From the NCBI GenBank assembly GCA_944322885.1, contig CALUQH010000013.1, forward strand, positions 1 through 56,442: a DNA stretch of 56,442 nt, written 5' to 3'. The position numbers and the translations under genes were made by a program. Below are positions 26,976 to 35,169 of this stretch, in pieces; position 1 is the stretch's first letter; each line of letters starts with the position of its first letter. Source of the DNA: Candidatus Gastranaerophilales bacterium (GTDB lineage: Bacteria > Cyanobacteriota > Vampirovibrionia > Gastranaerophilales > Gastranaerophilaceae). The notes under the pieces are model-generated. The model did not search any database. It saw nothing but the letters and a program-made list of their open reading frames with translations, and had not been told where the DNA came from.

Positions 26976-27990
26976 TGTAATTTTTTAAGAGTTGTTCAAT
27001 ATCTATAACAGTTTTTAATTTCAGAGCATAAATATCATTACGGTTAAAGGCTGACATTTTTACCGCATCTTTTTCAGTTGTAATAACAATTCCCTCCGGG
27101 ATTTCTTCTTCTGTATATATATGGTGGTCATCAAAAGAAATTGTTTGTTTTACATTATAATTATTTAGGAATTTGTAAAACTGTTCGGGCTGTCCTATTG
27201 CACATATTGCAGTAACTTCGGCATTATCTGCAAGCTTCTCGCCTGTTTTTATGTTGTAAATGTAGTCAGGTTCTGTTTTACATACAATTGTTTCAATCTT
27301 CATTTTTTTAGACATTATTTTCGCAAGCTTTTCCGCTCTTGTATGGTCTGTATTTTTGCTTACAATAACAAGTCTGTCTATTCTTTTGAAAGCTTCTGTT
27401 CCTTCACGCAAAGGACCGGCCGGAAGAAGTTTCTCGTTACCGAATCCTTTTTCGCTGTCCATTAAGACTATGTTAAAATCCCTATATAGTTTTCTATGCT
27501 GAAATCCGTCATCAAGTATTATTTTTGTAACTCCGAATTTTTCAATTGCATATTTCGAGGCTTTATATCTGTTTTTAGATGTTATAACAATAGAGCCTTT
27601 TGTATTTTCAGCCAGCCATAGCGGTTCATCTCCGGCAAGCCGCGCATTATAATAAATTTTTTCTCCGTCTGAAATTACGTTGATATTTTTATTTGAAAGT
27701 TTGCCACCATATCCGCGTGATATAATGGCTGTTTTTTCACCTTTTGATATAAAATATTTCGCTATTTCCGACACTACTGGAGTTTTACCTACTCCGCCCG
27801 TTGTCAGATTTCCGACAGAAATGACACAGGCATCAACATTTTGGGGTTTTATAATATTGTTGTCATAAAGTTTATTTTTTAAGCCGCTTCCTATTCCGTA
27901 AAATATTGAGGCAAATTCCAGTAATTTTACCGGAAAACCTTTAGCATCTTTATTATAATGAATTTTAGTTATTTCTGTTTTCAGGTTCAT
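26968..27990 (-). CDS. lpxK: Tetraacyldisaccharide 4'-kinase (lipid A synthesis)
   Basis: LpxK phosphorylates the lipid A disaccharide at the inner membrane, so the cell should make lipopolysaccharide. The 340-residue product has the P-loop VGNLTTGGVGKTPVV, the DEPLWLA block, and ILDDGFQHRKL with catalytic Asp. It lies downstream of the MlaD-like gene (65-bp gap), consistent with an envelope-lipid unit. Confidence 0.95.
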   Translation of the reverse strand: MNLKTEITKIHYNKDAKGFPVKLLEFASIFYGIGSGLKNKLYDNNIIKPQNVDACVISVGNLTTGGVGKTPVVSEIAKYFISKGEKTAIISRGYGGKLSNKNINVISDGEKIYYNARLAGDEPLWLAENTKGSIVITSKNRYKASKYAIEKFGVTKIILDDGFQHRKLYRDFNIVLMDSEKGFGNEKLLPAGPLREGTEAFKRIDRLVIVSKNTDHTRAEKLAKIMSKKMKIETIVCKTEPDYIYNIKTGEKLADNAEVTAICAIGQPEQFYKFLNNYNVKQTISFDDHHIYTEEEIPEGIVITTEKDAVKMSAFNRNDIYALKLKTVIDIEQLLKNYTI

Positions 27991-28055
27991 TTATATTTTA
28001 CCCTTACCCGAATTTCTGAAATTCTACCCTCTACCAAAGGCAGATGGAGTAACTT

Positions 28056-29417
28056 TTAGAACATCAATCTCCAGAGCAAAAATCTCTTATTGAGTTTTTC
28101 GGAGAATTTACGCAGATTGCAGGTTGTTGTTCTTGTGTTTTCTACTATTGCTTCAAGTTCTGTTTTGTTTTCAGGTGTAACCTTGTTTACTGCTTCAAGT
28201 GCTTTAGAAATTTCAACCATTGCATTGTTAATGTTTGCAACTGCTCTGTTTATATCATTTTTAAGCTGGTCATCTTTAGTCAGAGAATTTACATAAACGC
28301 TTATTTCATTCAAGTTATGCGTAATTGCTCTGATGTCTTGAGCCATTTGTTCAGCTTCCTGTTCATTACCTATAATTTTGTTTAAATTTTGAGATAACTT
28401 GTCAAGAGAATCTGCTGTAGACATCATTGTTGTTTTGAATTGAGGATCTCCGATTATGTTATTGATATTATATGATAACATATTAAAATCGGTAGTTGCT
28501 TTATCCATCATAATCATAAGCTGATTTAAATCGCCTTTTGAAGTATCAATCAAGTCGTTAAGTTTTGCCATTGTGTCGCTTGTCTGGCCTGTAAGGTCAT
28601 TAATGTGCGAAACAGACATTTTCAGCTCTGCAATAACCTGATCAGACAGCAGGTCATTAATTTTTTTGTTTGTTTCTGTTAATGATTCCGCTGCCCTGTA
28701 TTGCCAATCCATAAAATCTGCAATTCTCATAGGTTCTATGATTGTGTACGGAGATTTTTGTGCAGGATATGGAAGTGTGATGTCGTCAAGAGTAGATATT
28801 CTTAGTGTGTTAGCCCCGTTTTCCCTGACAACTTTACCCTTTAAAAATTCAGGCACTATAAGCCCAGGCAGATTTATTACATAATCAACTTTGTAGGCAA
28901 AATTAGTTTTTATTGTGTCTTTTATGGCATAAGGTAAAACATCCTTTGATACAACTTCAATATTTGTAATTTTTCCTATATCATAATATTTTTTGTCCAA
29001 TTTCATCTGGACGTTATCATCTTTATAGAGAATATCTTTAGTCAGCATAGGAACATAAACCGTTCTTGTTTTTGGCGGTGTTATTTCCAAAAATAATTCG
29101 CCAATAAGACCTGATTGCTGGATAGAAAGCATTGAAGCTTTTGGAATATCAACGTTTGGCTCGGTTATAACAAATTTAACTTTAACGTAACTGTTTTCAC
29201 CCTCAATAACCGGAGTGATTTCTTCGACCTGTCCTACGCGAAGTCCCATCATTTGAACTCCAGCACCGGGACGCATGCCGTTTACATCTTTAAATTGAAC
29301 TTCAACCCTGTCTGCAGACGAAAAAGTTCGTCCTTTAATTTTAAACACTGCACCGATTAATAAAACAAGTGCAATTAATGTCAACAATCCTACTTTAAAA
29401 GATGATGAAAATTTCAT
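28056..29417 (-). CDS. MlaD/MCE-family lipid transport protein
   Basis: The 453-residue protein has one N-terminal transmembrane helix (LLTLIALVLLIGAVF), an MCE domain at about 35-115 (VEVQFKDVNGMRPGAGVQMMGLRVGQVEEI), an intermediate domain, and a C-terminal helical/coiled-coil half. It is probably the substrate-binding part of a phospholipid shuttle between inner and outer membranes. The usual MlaE/MlaF partners are not adjacent. It lies upstream of lpxK on the same strand. Confidence 0.88.
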   Translation of the reverse strand: MKFSSSFKVGLLTLIALVLLIGAVFKIKGRTFSSADRVEVQFKDVNGMRPGAGVQMMGLRVGQVEEITPVIEGENSYVKVKFVITEPNVDIPKASMLSIQQSGLIGELFLEITPPKTRTVYVPMLTKDILYKDDNVQMKLDKKYYDIGKITNIEVVSKDVLPYAIKDTIKTNFAYKVDYVINLPGLIVPEFLKGKVVRENGANTLRISTLDDITLPYPAQKSPYTIIEPMRIADFMDWQYRAAESLTETNKKINDLLSDQVIAELKMSVSHINDLTGQTSDTMAKLNDLIDTSKGDLNQLMIMMDKATTDFNMLSYNINNIIGDPQFKTTMMSTADSLDKLSQNLNKIIGNEQEAEQMAQDIRAITHNLNEISVYVNSLTKDDQLKNDINRAVANINNAMVEISKALEAVNKVTPENKTELEAIVENTRTTTCNLRKFSEKLNKRFLLWRLMF

Positions 29418-29495
29418 TTGCTGCCTTTCCTACTTTAAAATTATTGTAGCAAAAACAACAAAATTGTGCAAAATTGTTAAATAATGCTTGAAATC

Positions 29496-30203
29496 CTAGA
29501 GATAATTGGCAAGAATATTCCTTACATAATTTTGAGTTTCTTTGTAGGGCGGAATCCCATCATATTTATCAACGGCTCCTGGGCCAGCATTATAAGCGGC
29601 CAAAGCTAAAATCATGTTGCCGTTATATTTATCAAGCATTGATTTCAGGTATTTAACTCCGCCTTCTACATTTTGGACGATATTATAAGGATCTTTTACT
29701 CCTAAATTTTTTGCTGTTGCGGGCATCAATTGCATTAACCCAATTGCTCCGGCCTTAGATTTAGCGTTCGGATTAAATCCCGATTCCTGTTTAATAAGTG
29801 CCTGTACAAGTTTTTCGTCAACCCCGTGTTTTTTTGAAATTTGCGATACTACATTCAGAATTTGTGATTTGCTTGCCGGTTGTGTATTTGCCTGAATTGC
29901 TGCCGCTTCATTCAGTGCATTTGTTAAACTTGTCTGCGGGGATTGCCTTATGATATCAGCATTGACTGATTTTAAGTGCGGATCTAAAAGAAGCGTTCCG
30001 AAATTTGATTTTGTAGTGGCCTGCAAAACTTTTTCAAATGACGGGGTATTAACTTTATTATCGGGATAAAGTGCATCAAGCGGATTTTGAGGTTCATTTT
30101 TTGCATTCAAATTATTAACTTTGCTTGCTATTTGTGCATAACGCTCCATAGCCTGAGCTTGTCCGCCTGTATTTAATAAGCCTTGAATAAACTGTGAGAA
30201 CAT
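29496..30203 (-). CDS. Lytic transglycosylase (SLT domain)
   Basis: The C-terminal half of this 235-residue protein is an SLT/goose-lysozyme-like domain with the catalytic Glu in KQESGFNPNAKS, followed by GAIGLMQLMPATAKNLG and ILALAAYNAGPGAV. It would cleave peptidoglycan with formation of anhydro-MurNAc. The N-terminal about 110 residues are low-complexity, and no signal peptide is visible, unlike most such enzymes. It may use another export route or a special partner such as a pilus or appendage system. Confidence 0.87.
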   Translation of the reverse strand: MFSQFIQGLLNTGGQAQAMERYAQIASKVNNLNAKNEPQNPLDALYPDNKVNTPSFEKVLQATTKSNFGTLLLDPHLKSVNADIIRQSPQTSLTNALNEAAAIQANTQPASKSQILNVVSQISKKHGVDEKLVQALIKQESGFNPNAKSKAGAIGLMQLMPATAKNLGVKDPYNIVQNVEGGVKYLKSMLDKYNGNMILALAAYNAGPGAVDKYDGIPPYKETQNYVRNILANYL

Positions 30204-30312
30204 ACCTTCTTCTTAAAACCTTCCTCCGATTATATTCTACATGTAATCTGTGTTTTCCGTATCCTCTATTTGTATTAATGATTTTTTTATAAAAGGCAAT
30301 CGCTGTATAAGT

Positions 30313-31067
30313 TCATTTAAGGTTTTTAAAATAATTATTATCGGTCAGAGCAAAGTATGCACAGGTAAAGCCATTCATATTACTCGTAGATGTTTCAGAA
30401 CAGTAGGTGTCTTTCCCATAGGAAAGCCATGTATTTTCCGCTCCCACAGGTAAAACACGACCGTCTTTAGTTATATGAAACATAAATAAATCATAGCCCA
30501 TTCTATTAGGCTTTCTTTTGAAACCGTTAACATCTATTGAAACCAGAAATCCGGAAAATTGGGATTGCTCTCCCTGTTCAAAAAGGTATAATACTCCATC
30601 AGAGGTTAGGAACCCTCCATCATCAAAATATGCTCTGCTTAAAGTATTACCGTTCAGAGTTTTATAATAGGTAAATGTATCATCTTCTTCTAGCAATATA
30701 CAGCCAGTGTTATGGTTTATTTCTCCGCAATATTCGGTAGCTTTAAACTGTGCGGCAAGACGTGTACTAAAACGCGGTCCATAGTTTTCATAAGTAAAAT
30801 CCAGTTCATCTTCGCTTCTGATACTCAAGATAGCCTGCTGTAATATTGAATATTGTTTTTTGAATACCGCCTCTAGTTCCTTTTTGTTAGTGTTGTTTAT
30901 TAACGCAGGTATAGTCATAGCTGCAACTACGCCTATTATACCCAGTGTAATTAAAACTTCGGCAAGAGTAAATCCAAATTTTTTAAAATAAATACAGTTA
31001 TCTAAATTCCTTGCTATACTTGACCTTTGCGGGGGGGGGGCACTCTCAAAGCCTTGATGTTAAACAT
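30313..31067 (-). CDS. Prepilin-like protein 4, phase-OFF (needs one more C)
   Basis: AGGAGGA precedes the ATG at 31067. As sequenced, the frame reads MFNIKALRVPPPRKGQV and stops after 17 residues. The pilin frame has TAA upstream of the tract and no start. One extra C (11), or 8, restores about 251 residues: a 32-residue leader ending YFKKFG, then FTLAEVLITLGIIGVVAAM and the body. The body keeps a Cys pair (YCGEINHNTGC), IDVNGFKRKPN followed by GYDLFMF, and a late pair (CSETSTSNMNGFTC). The intact body argues for a reversible switch. Here the tract encodes Pro, and the G strand is the template strand, opposite to prepilin 1. Confidence 0.85.
31031..31040 (-). repeat. C10 tract controlling prepilin 4
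   Basis: On the + strand, G10 is followed by CACTCTC. 31067 minus 30918 is 149, which is 2 mod 3, so exactly one added base restores the frame. The word G10-CACTCT is identical to that in prepilin gene 1 but in the opposite orientation relative to coding. Confidence 0.92.
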
Positions 31068-31088
31068 TTTTTGTCCTCCTGTTTTTTC

Positions 31089-31117
31089 ATTATAACTCTT
31101 TTTACCGGTAAGTGCAA
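31089..31117 (-). promoter_or_regulatory. Promoter of prepilin gene 4
   Basis: On the minus strand TTGCAC (31117-31112), a 17-bp spacer and TATAAT (31094-31089), just upstream of the AGGAGGA site. Confidence 0.72.
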
Positions 31118-31130
31118 TATATTAATTTAA

Positions 31131-32246
31131 TTAACAAATATACATGCAATCGCCGTATGAGAAAAAGCGATATTTATTTTCGATTGCTTCTTTGTATGCT
31201 TCAAATATAAAATCTTTACCCGCAAGAGCACTTACAAGCATTAAAAGAGTGGATTTGGGCAGATGAAAGTTTGTTATAAGGTTATCTATAACCTTGAATT
31301 GATATGGAGGATAGATAAATAATTCAGAGTGGTCATGGCATGCTTTTATGCAACCGTATTTTTGGTATGCTGTTTCTAAAGTCCTGACAGTTGTTGTACC
31401 GACAGCAACAATCTTTTTTCCCTCAGATTTTGCCCTGTTTATTTGTTCGGCGGCTTTTTGAGAAATTTCAAAAGTTTCTGAATGCATTTTGTGATTTTCA
31501 ACATTTTCACACTGAACCGGTCTGAATGTCCCGAGTCCGACATTCAAGGTAACGTATGCCAGTTCAACCCCTTTAGCTTCAAGTTTTTGTAAAATCTCAT
31601 TTGTAAAATGTAAACCGGCAGTCGGAGCAGCAACCGAGCCTTCATCTTTGGCGTAAACGGTCTGGTATCGTTCAAAATCAAGTTTTTTCAAATCATCATT
31701 CGGAATTTTTCTTTCAATATATGGCGGAAGCGGAATTTGACCGTTTCTGTGCAATACATCAAGGATGTTATCACCTTCAAAGAGTAATTCAACAAGCCAT
31801 TCTCCGTTTTCTTCAAGGCGTTTAATTGCTTTTACCGATAATTCATCGCTGATTTTTATAATCGTATCAGGTTTAACCCGTTTGGAAGGCTTTATTAGGA
31901 CATCCCACAAGCACCCCTCACCCGAATTTGTAAATTCGCAATTCTGCTCATTAACAAATTCTTCCATCTCCCTCAAGGGGCGAGGATAAGAAGGCTTAAG
32001 CAAAAATACTTCAATTTTGGCCCCTGTGTCCTTGTGTCCTATCAAACGTGCAGGAAGAACTTTTGTATTATTCATTACAAGAAGTGTATTGCTATCAAGT
32101 AAGTCTACAATATCGTAAAAATGTTTATGAGAAATGGTTCTATCCTTACGGTTTAGAACCATCATTCTTGAATTTTCTCTTTTATCCGCAGGCATCTGCG
32201 CGATTAATTCTTCCGGTAAATTATAATCATAGTCTGATAAAAGCAT
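31131..32246 (-). CDS. queA: S-adenosylmethionine:tRNA ribosyltransferase-isomerase
   Basis: QueA makes epoxyqueuosine in tRNA from preQ1. The 371-residue length is normal. Landmarks: YNLPEELIAQMPADKRENSRMMVL, VMNNTKVLPARL, GQIPLPPYI, DEGSVAAPTAGLHF and ITNFHLPKSTLLMLVSA. It lies 5 bp downstream of yidC on the minus strand, so co-transcription is likely. Confidence 0.97.
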   Translation of the reverse strand: MLLSDYDYNLPEELIAQMPADKRENSRMMVLNRKDRTISHKHFYDIVDLLDSNTLLVMNNTKVLPARLIGHKDTGAKIEVFLLKPSYPRPLREMEEFVNEQNCEFTNSGEGCLWDVLIKPSKRVKPDTIIKISDELSVKAIKRLEENGEWLVELLFEGDNILDVLHRNGQIPLPPYIERKIPNDDLKKLDFERYQTVYAKDEGSVAAPTAGLHFTNEILQKLEAKGVELAYVTLNVGLGTFRPVQCENVENHKMHSETFEISQKAAEQINRAKSEGKKIVAVGTTTVRTLETAYQKYGCIKACHDHSELFIYPPYQFKVIDNLITNFHLPKSTLLMLVSALAGKDFIFEAYKEAIENKYRFFSYGDCMYIC

Positions 32247-32251
32247 ATATT

Positions 32252-33340
32252 TTATTCTTTCGGTTTAATTTGTTTCGCATTTGCAATATCAGAATCCGTT
32301 GCAATATTTTTAGTTCTCTCCTGCTCCATATCAATCTGTTTATTTACAATTACAGTCTGCAAAATTTGTATAATATTGCTTGTTACTAAATACAATAAAA
32401 CACCGGCAGGTATCGGGATTATAACAAATGTGCCGATAATCATAATGGGCATAAATGTTCCCATTGATTTTTGTATAGCTTCCTGTGTCGGATCAAGAGC
32501 TCCGTCTTTCGGCTTGTTTGTAGCCATCATAACTTTTTGAGATGCAAACATTGTGAGAGCAAATAATGCAATCAGAATAAATACATCCCAGTGGAAAGTT
32601 CTTTCGGCAACTGTAGTCGGAACAGATGCGGCTAAAATGCTTCCTTCTTTTTTGAATGTAATATTTTCAATTTCTTTGTTAGACATATCTGTAACAGCAA
32701 TTTCAGCTTTTTCAATCTGGTCAAGCTGTGCAAACTTTAAATTCAGGTGGTCTAAGTCAATTTTGAAATCAATATTTTCACCAGGTTTAAATTCTCCCTG
32801 AATTTCAATGGCTTTATTAGGATCTTTTATTTTAACATTTTCCAGAGTTTCGTTCGGTAAATATACTGTTGCAGTTTTTCCTAATGTAAATGTGTCACCC
32901 TGCGATACTCCAAAGCTTCCGTCATAAGAACGTCCTGCGGTAGCTCTTAATGTAGTATCAAGCCTTCCCAAAAATCCTAAAGATGTATCGCCTGCAATCT
33001 GAATAAACTGCGGGCTCATTAGAGCTGAATATAAAAGTATGAATATAGGTAATTGAATTAACAACGGCAGACATCCGCCCATAGGGTTAAACTTATGTTC
33101 TTTATAAAATTCCATAAGTTTTTGCTGCATTTTTTGCGGGTCACTTTTGTATCTGTCCTGAATAGCTTTAATTTTTGGCTGTAAATTCTGCATCATTTTC
33201 ATAGAACGTTGCTGTGATACATTTAGCGGCCACATTGCGAGTCTGACAACAACTGTCAGTAATATAATTGCAAGTCCGTAATTTCCTACAAGTGAAGCCA
33301 GAGCTTTTAATGCTTCAATAGTTAAAGTTGTAAAATCCAA
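32252..33340 (-). CDS. yidC: Membrane protein insertase YidC/Oxa1 family
   Basis: YidC inserts proteins into the inner membrane. The 362-residue product begins directly with the conserved insertase core (YGLAIILLTVVVRLAMWPLNVSQQ), lacks the large N-terminal periplasmic domain of E. coli YidC, and has the GGCLPLLIQLPIFILLYSAL hairpin. A segment of about 130 residues rich in predicted strands (around 120-245) lies between the second and third core helices on the outer face, followed by the usual C-terminal helices. rnpA and rpmH, frequent neighbours, are absent. queA follows. Confidence 0.93.
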   Translation of the reverse strand: MDFTTLTIEALKALASLVGNYGLAIILLTVVVRLAMWPLNVSQQRSMKMMQNLQPKIKAIQDRYKSDPQKMQQKLMEFYKEHKFNPMGGCLPLLIQLPIFILLYSALMSPQFIQIAGDTSLGFLGRLDTTLRATAGRSYDGSFGVSQGDTFTLGKTATVYLPNETLENVKIKDPNKAIEIQGEFKPGENIDFKIDLDHLNLKFAQLDQIEKAEIAVTDMSNKEIENITFKKEGSILAASVPTTVAERTFHWDVFILIALFALTMFASQKVMMATNKPKDGALDPTQEAIQKSMGTFMPIMIIGTFVIIPIPAGVLLYLVTSNIIQILQTVIVNKQIDMEQERTKNIATDSDIANAKQIKPKE

Positions 33341-33479
33341 TTTCCCTAATCCTCATTTAATAGTGTAAAATCTCTTCTCCAGAAGTTTATTATAAAAGAA
33401 GAGGATAGTCAACTTTAAATAATTACATATTGACTTTAAGTTATTTTTTGTGTAAATTAAATAATGCACTGTTGATTGA

Positions 33480-33585
33480 CGGGATGTGGCACTCTGCCGA
33501 GTGAAACAATCCTGTGAATTGTTTCACGAGGGGTGATAGCGCACAATTTCAAATGTGGAACATTTGAAAATTCAACATAATTCGT
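33480..33585 (+). other. Structured segment upstream of tRNA-Pro with a duplicated tRNA 5' end
   Basis: CGGGATGTGGC at 33480-33490 repeats the first 11 nt of tRNA-Pro (33586-33596). The 95 bp between them contain two perfect hairpins, GTGAAACAAT/ATTGTTTCAC and TTTCAAATGT/ACATTTGAAA, and no open reading frame. GCACTCTGCCGAG near its start resembles GCACTCTGCTCGC in the tRNA-Lys element. Confidence 0.5.
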
Positions 33586-33662
33586 CGGGATGTGGCGCAG
33601 CTTAGTAGCGCACCTCGCTTGGGACGAGGGGGTCGCACGTTCAAATCGTGTCATCCCGACCA
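33586..33662 (+). tRNA. tRNA-Pro (TGG)
   Basis: A cloverleaf with acceptor CGGGATG/CATCCCG, D-arm GCGCAGCTTAGTAGCGC, anticodon loop CTTGGGA (anticodon TGG) on a CCTCG/CGAGG stem, and T-arm GCACG-TTCAAAT-CGTGT. Discriminator A is followed by an encoded CCA, unlike the Lys, Leu and Gln tRNAs in this window. Confidence 0.97.
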
Positions 33663-33729
33663 TTTTTAAAAAGATTGGATTTTTTGATTTTAAAATAATT
33701 TTTGTCATCAATTTAAATCCAATCTTTTT

Positions 33730-34536
33730 TTATTCTTTATTGCTTAATAAACTCTGTTTTGCCGCAACTCCTAGGCCTATACCTGCTATTACGTAAGTCA
33801 GCCATGCGAAGAAGTAGTTTCTTTTTAAAGGTTTGAGATTTACAGCTTTGCCTAAAGTTTGTTTTGCGGCTTTTACACCTCTTATTGAAGCAAGTCCTTC
33901 TTCTACAATTGTCGGAAGAAATGAGGCAAAGCCTATAAGTCCTGCGCTTCTTTCTACAAAATTCTTTTTATTGTCTTTTCTTTGCGGAATTGCACTGTTT
34001 AACAATAAAAGTGCCGTTGGAACAGCTGAAACATATCCGCGTGACTTTTGAAGAAATTTTAAAAATTTCCCTTTATGCGCATTTATTGCGTGCCCTAATT
34101 CATGTAAAATTAATGAGGGTTTGCTCTTTGGTGCAACTGCAAGTTTTAATTGATCGGTGTAAAAAGCATTTTCTCCTCTGGCAACAGGTTTGAGCGCTTC
34201 TCTAAGCCCTTCTCCGTATTTATGAATATTTTTGTCGTCGATAAAATCTACCGCTACATCAAGTTTATTGTCTTTTACCATATTTTTGGCTGTTTTATAA
34301 ATATTTTCGGCAGAGGTAAATTCTTTTCCCTGCATAAGTTTATTACCGCACCACTGCGAAGCTTTTTGAAGAAACATTGCAAATGCTTGTAACAAACCTG
34401 CTTTTACTATTGTTTTTGTCGGATTTGGTTCGTGAATTTCTTCTTGTATATACATATTTGAACGGCCGCTGTCAGGAAAACTCCTGTTGTAGCCATAGTT
34501 GCCCAAATTTGGTTGTACACTACTTAAACCATTCAC
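33730..34536 (-). CDS. Hypothetical membrane protein with HExxH motif
   Basis: The 268-residue protein has a disordered Asn/Ser-rich N-terminus, then LILHELGHAINAHKGKFLKF, a HELGH zincin motif, then hydrophobic segments (SAVPTALLLLN, AGLIGFASFLPTIV) and a C-terminal helix (FFAWLTYVIAGIGLGVAA). It is possibly a membrane metallopeptidase. No family was recognised, and a third zinc ligand could not be assigned. It lies downstream of rubredoxin on the same strand. Confidence 0.65.
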   Translation of the reverse strand: MNGLSSVQPNLGNYGYNRSFPDSGRSNMYIQEEIHEPNPTKTIVKAGLLQAFAMFLQKASQWCGNKLMQGKEFTSAENIYKTAKNMVKDNKLDVAVDFIDDKNIHKYGEGLREALKPVARGENAFYTDQLKLAVAPKSKPSLILHELGHAINAHKGKFLKFLQKSRGYVSAVPTALLLLNSAIPQRKDNKKNFVERSAGLIGFASFLPTIVEEGLASIRGVKAAKQTLGKAVNLKPLKRNYFFAWLTYVIAGIGLGVAAKQSLLSNKE

Positions 34537-34575
34537 ATTTTTATTAAAACAGGAAAATATTAAAAATTGCTAAAT

Positions 34576-34710
34576 TCATTCTTCTTTACTAAACATATCT
34601 TTACCAACTCCGCAAACCGGACAGCTCCAGTCATCCGGCAGGTCTTCAAATTTTGTACCTTCTTTTTCTTCATCATAAACATATCCGCAAACACTGCATT
34701 TGTACTTCAT
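34576..34710 (-). CDS. Rubredoxin
   Basis: A 44-residue one-iron electron carrier: [11 protein letters not shown] near the N-terminus and [11 protein letters not shown] near the C-terminus give the two CxxC pairs of a FeS4 site, with the canonical [11 protein letters not shown] stretch. AGGAGG precedes the ATG at 34710. In anaerobes rubredoxin often serves oxygen or superoxide reduction. No rubrerythrin or flavodiiron gene adjoins it. It is divergent from the thioesterase gene. Confidence 0.95.
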   Translation of the reverse strand: MKYKCSVCGYVYDEEKEGTKFEDLPDDWSCPVCGVGKDMFSKEE

Positions 34711-34728
34711 TTATTTACCTCCTTGTGT

Positions 34729-34734
34729 TATAAT
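34729..34734 (+). promoter_or_regulatory. -10 box very close to the thioesterase start
   Basis: TATAAT ends only 9 nt before the ATG at 34744. Transcription would start about 2-4 nt before the codon, giving a leaderless or nearly leaderless mRNA. No ribosome binding site is visible for this gene. The -35 region (TTCATT, 17 bp upstream) is poor. Confidence 0.45.
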
Positions 34735-34743
34735 AATTTTGTT

Positions 34744-35169
34744 ATGAAAAATGTATTTGAAACTAAAGTTTATTATTCTGATACTGATGCTTACGGTGTT
34801 GTCTGGCATGGTGCATATTTGAGATGGATGGAAAAAGGCAGAGTTGATCTTTGTGATTCAATGGGCTTGGATTTAGTTACGTTGAAAAACTCTGATATTT
34901 TGATGCCTGTTACAAATATGAATGTTAGATACAAAGCTTCCGCAAGGCTTAATGATACTATTATTATAGAAACGTGGATTGAAAAATATAATAGCCTGTC
35001 GATTACTTTTAAGCAGGTTATAAAATCTAAGGAAACAGGAAAATTGTTTATTGAAGCTTTGTTTGATGTTGTAGCAATAAATGAGGCCGGAAAACTTTAC
35101 AGAAGACTTCCGGAAGCTGTTGTCAGTGCAATGGAAAAGGATTCGGAAAAATGTCCGGTATCCGTTTAA
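34744..35169 (+). CDS. Acyl-CoA thioesterase, YbgC/4-hydroxybenzoyl-CoA type
   Basis: The hotdog-fold protein of 141 residues has YYSDTDAYGVVWHGAYLRWME at its N-terminus, which contains the catalytic Asp of the HBT/YbgC family, followed by NVRYKASARLND and ITFKQVI strands. The ATG at 34744 is chosen because family homology begins there. An open frame upstream (to 34567) is antisense to rubredoxin and not credible. The last codons overlap the next gene (35151), so the genes are probably translationally coupled. Confidence 0.9.
   Translation: MKNVFETKVYYSDTDAYGVVWHGAYLRWMEKGRVDLCDSMGLDLVTLKNSDILMPVTNMNVRYKASARLNDTIIIETWIEKYNSLSITFKQVIKSKETGKLFIEALFDVVAINEAGKLYRRLPEAVVSAMEKDSEKCPVSV

Noticed and set aside
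34567-34743. In-frame N-terminal extension of the thioesterase
   Set aside because: It is antisense to a clear rubredoxin gene and low in complexity; homology starts at 34744.
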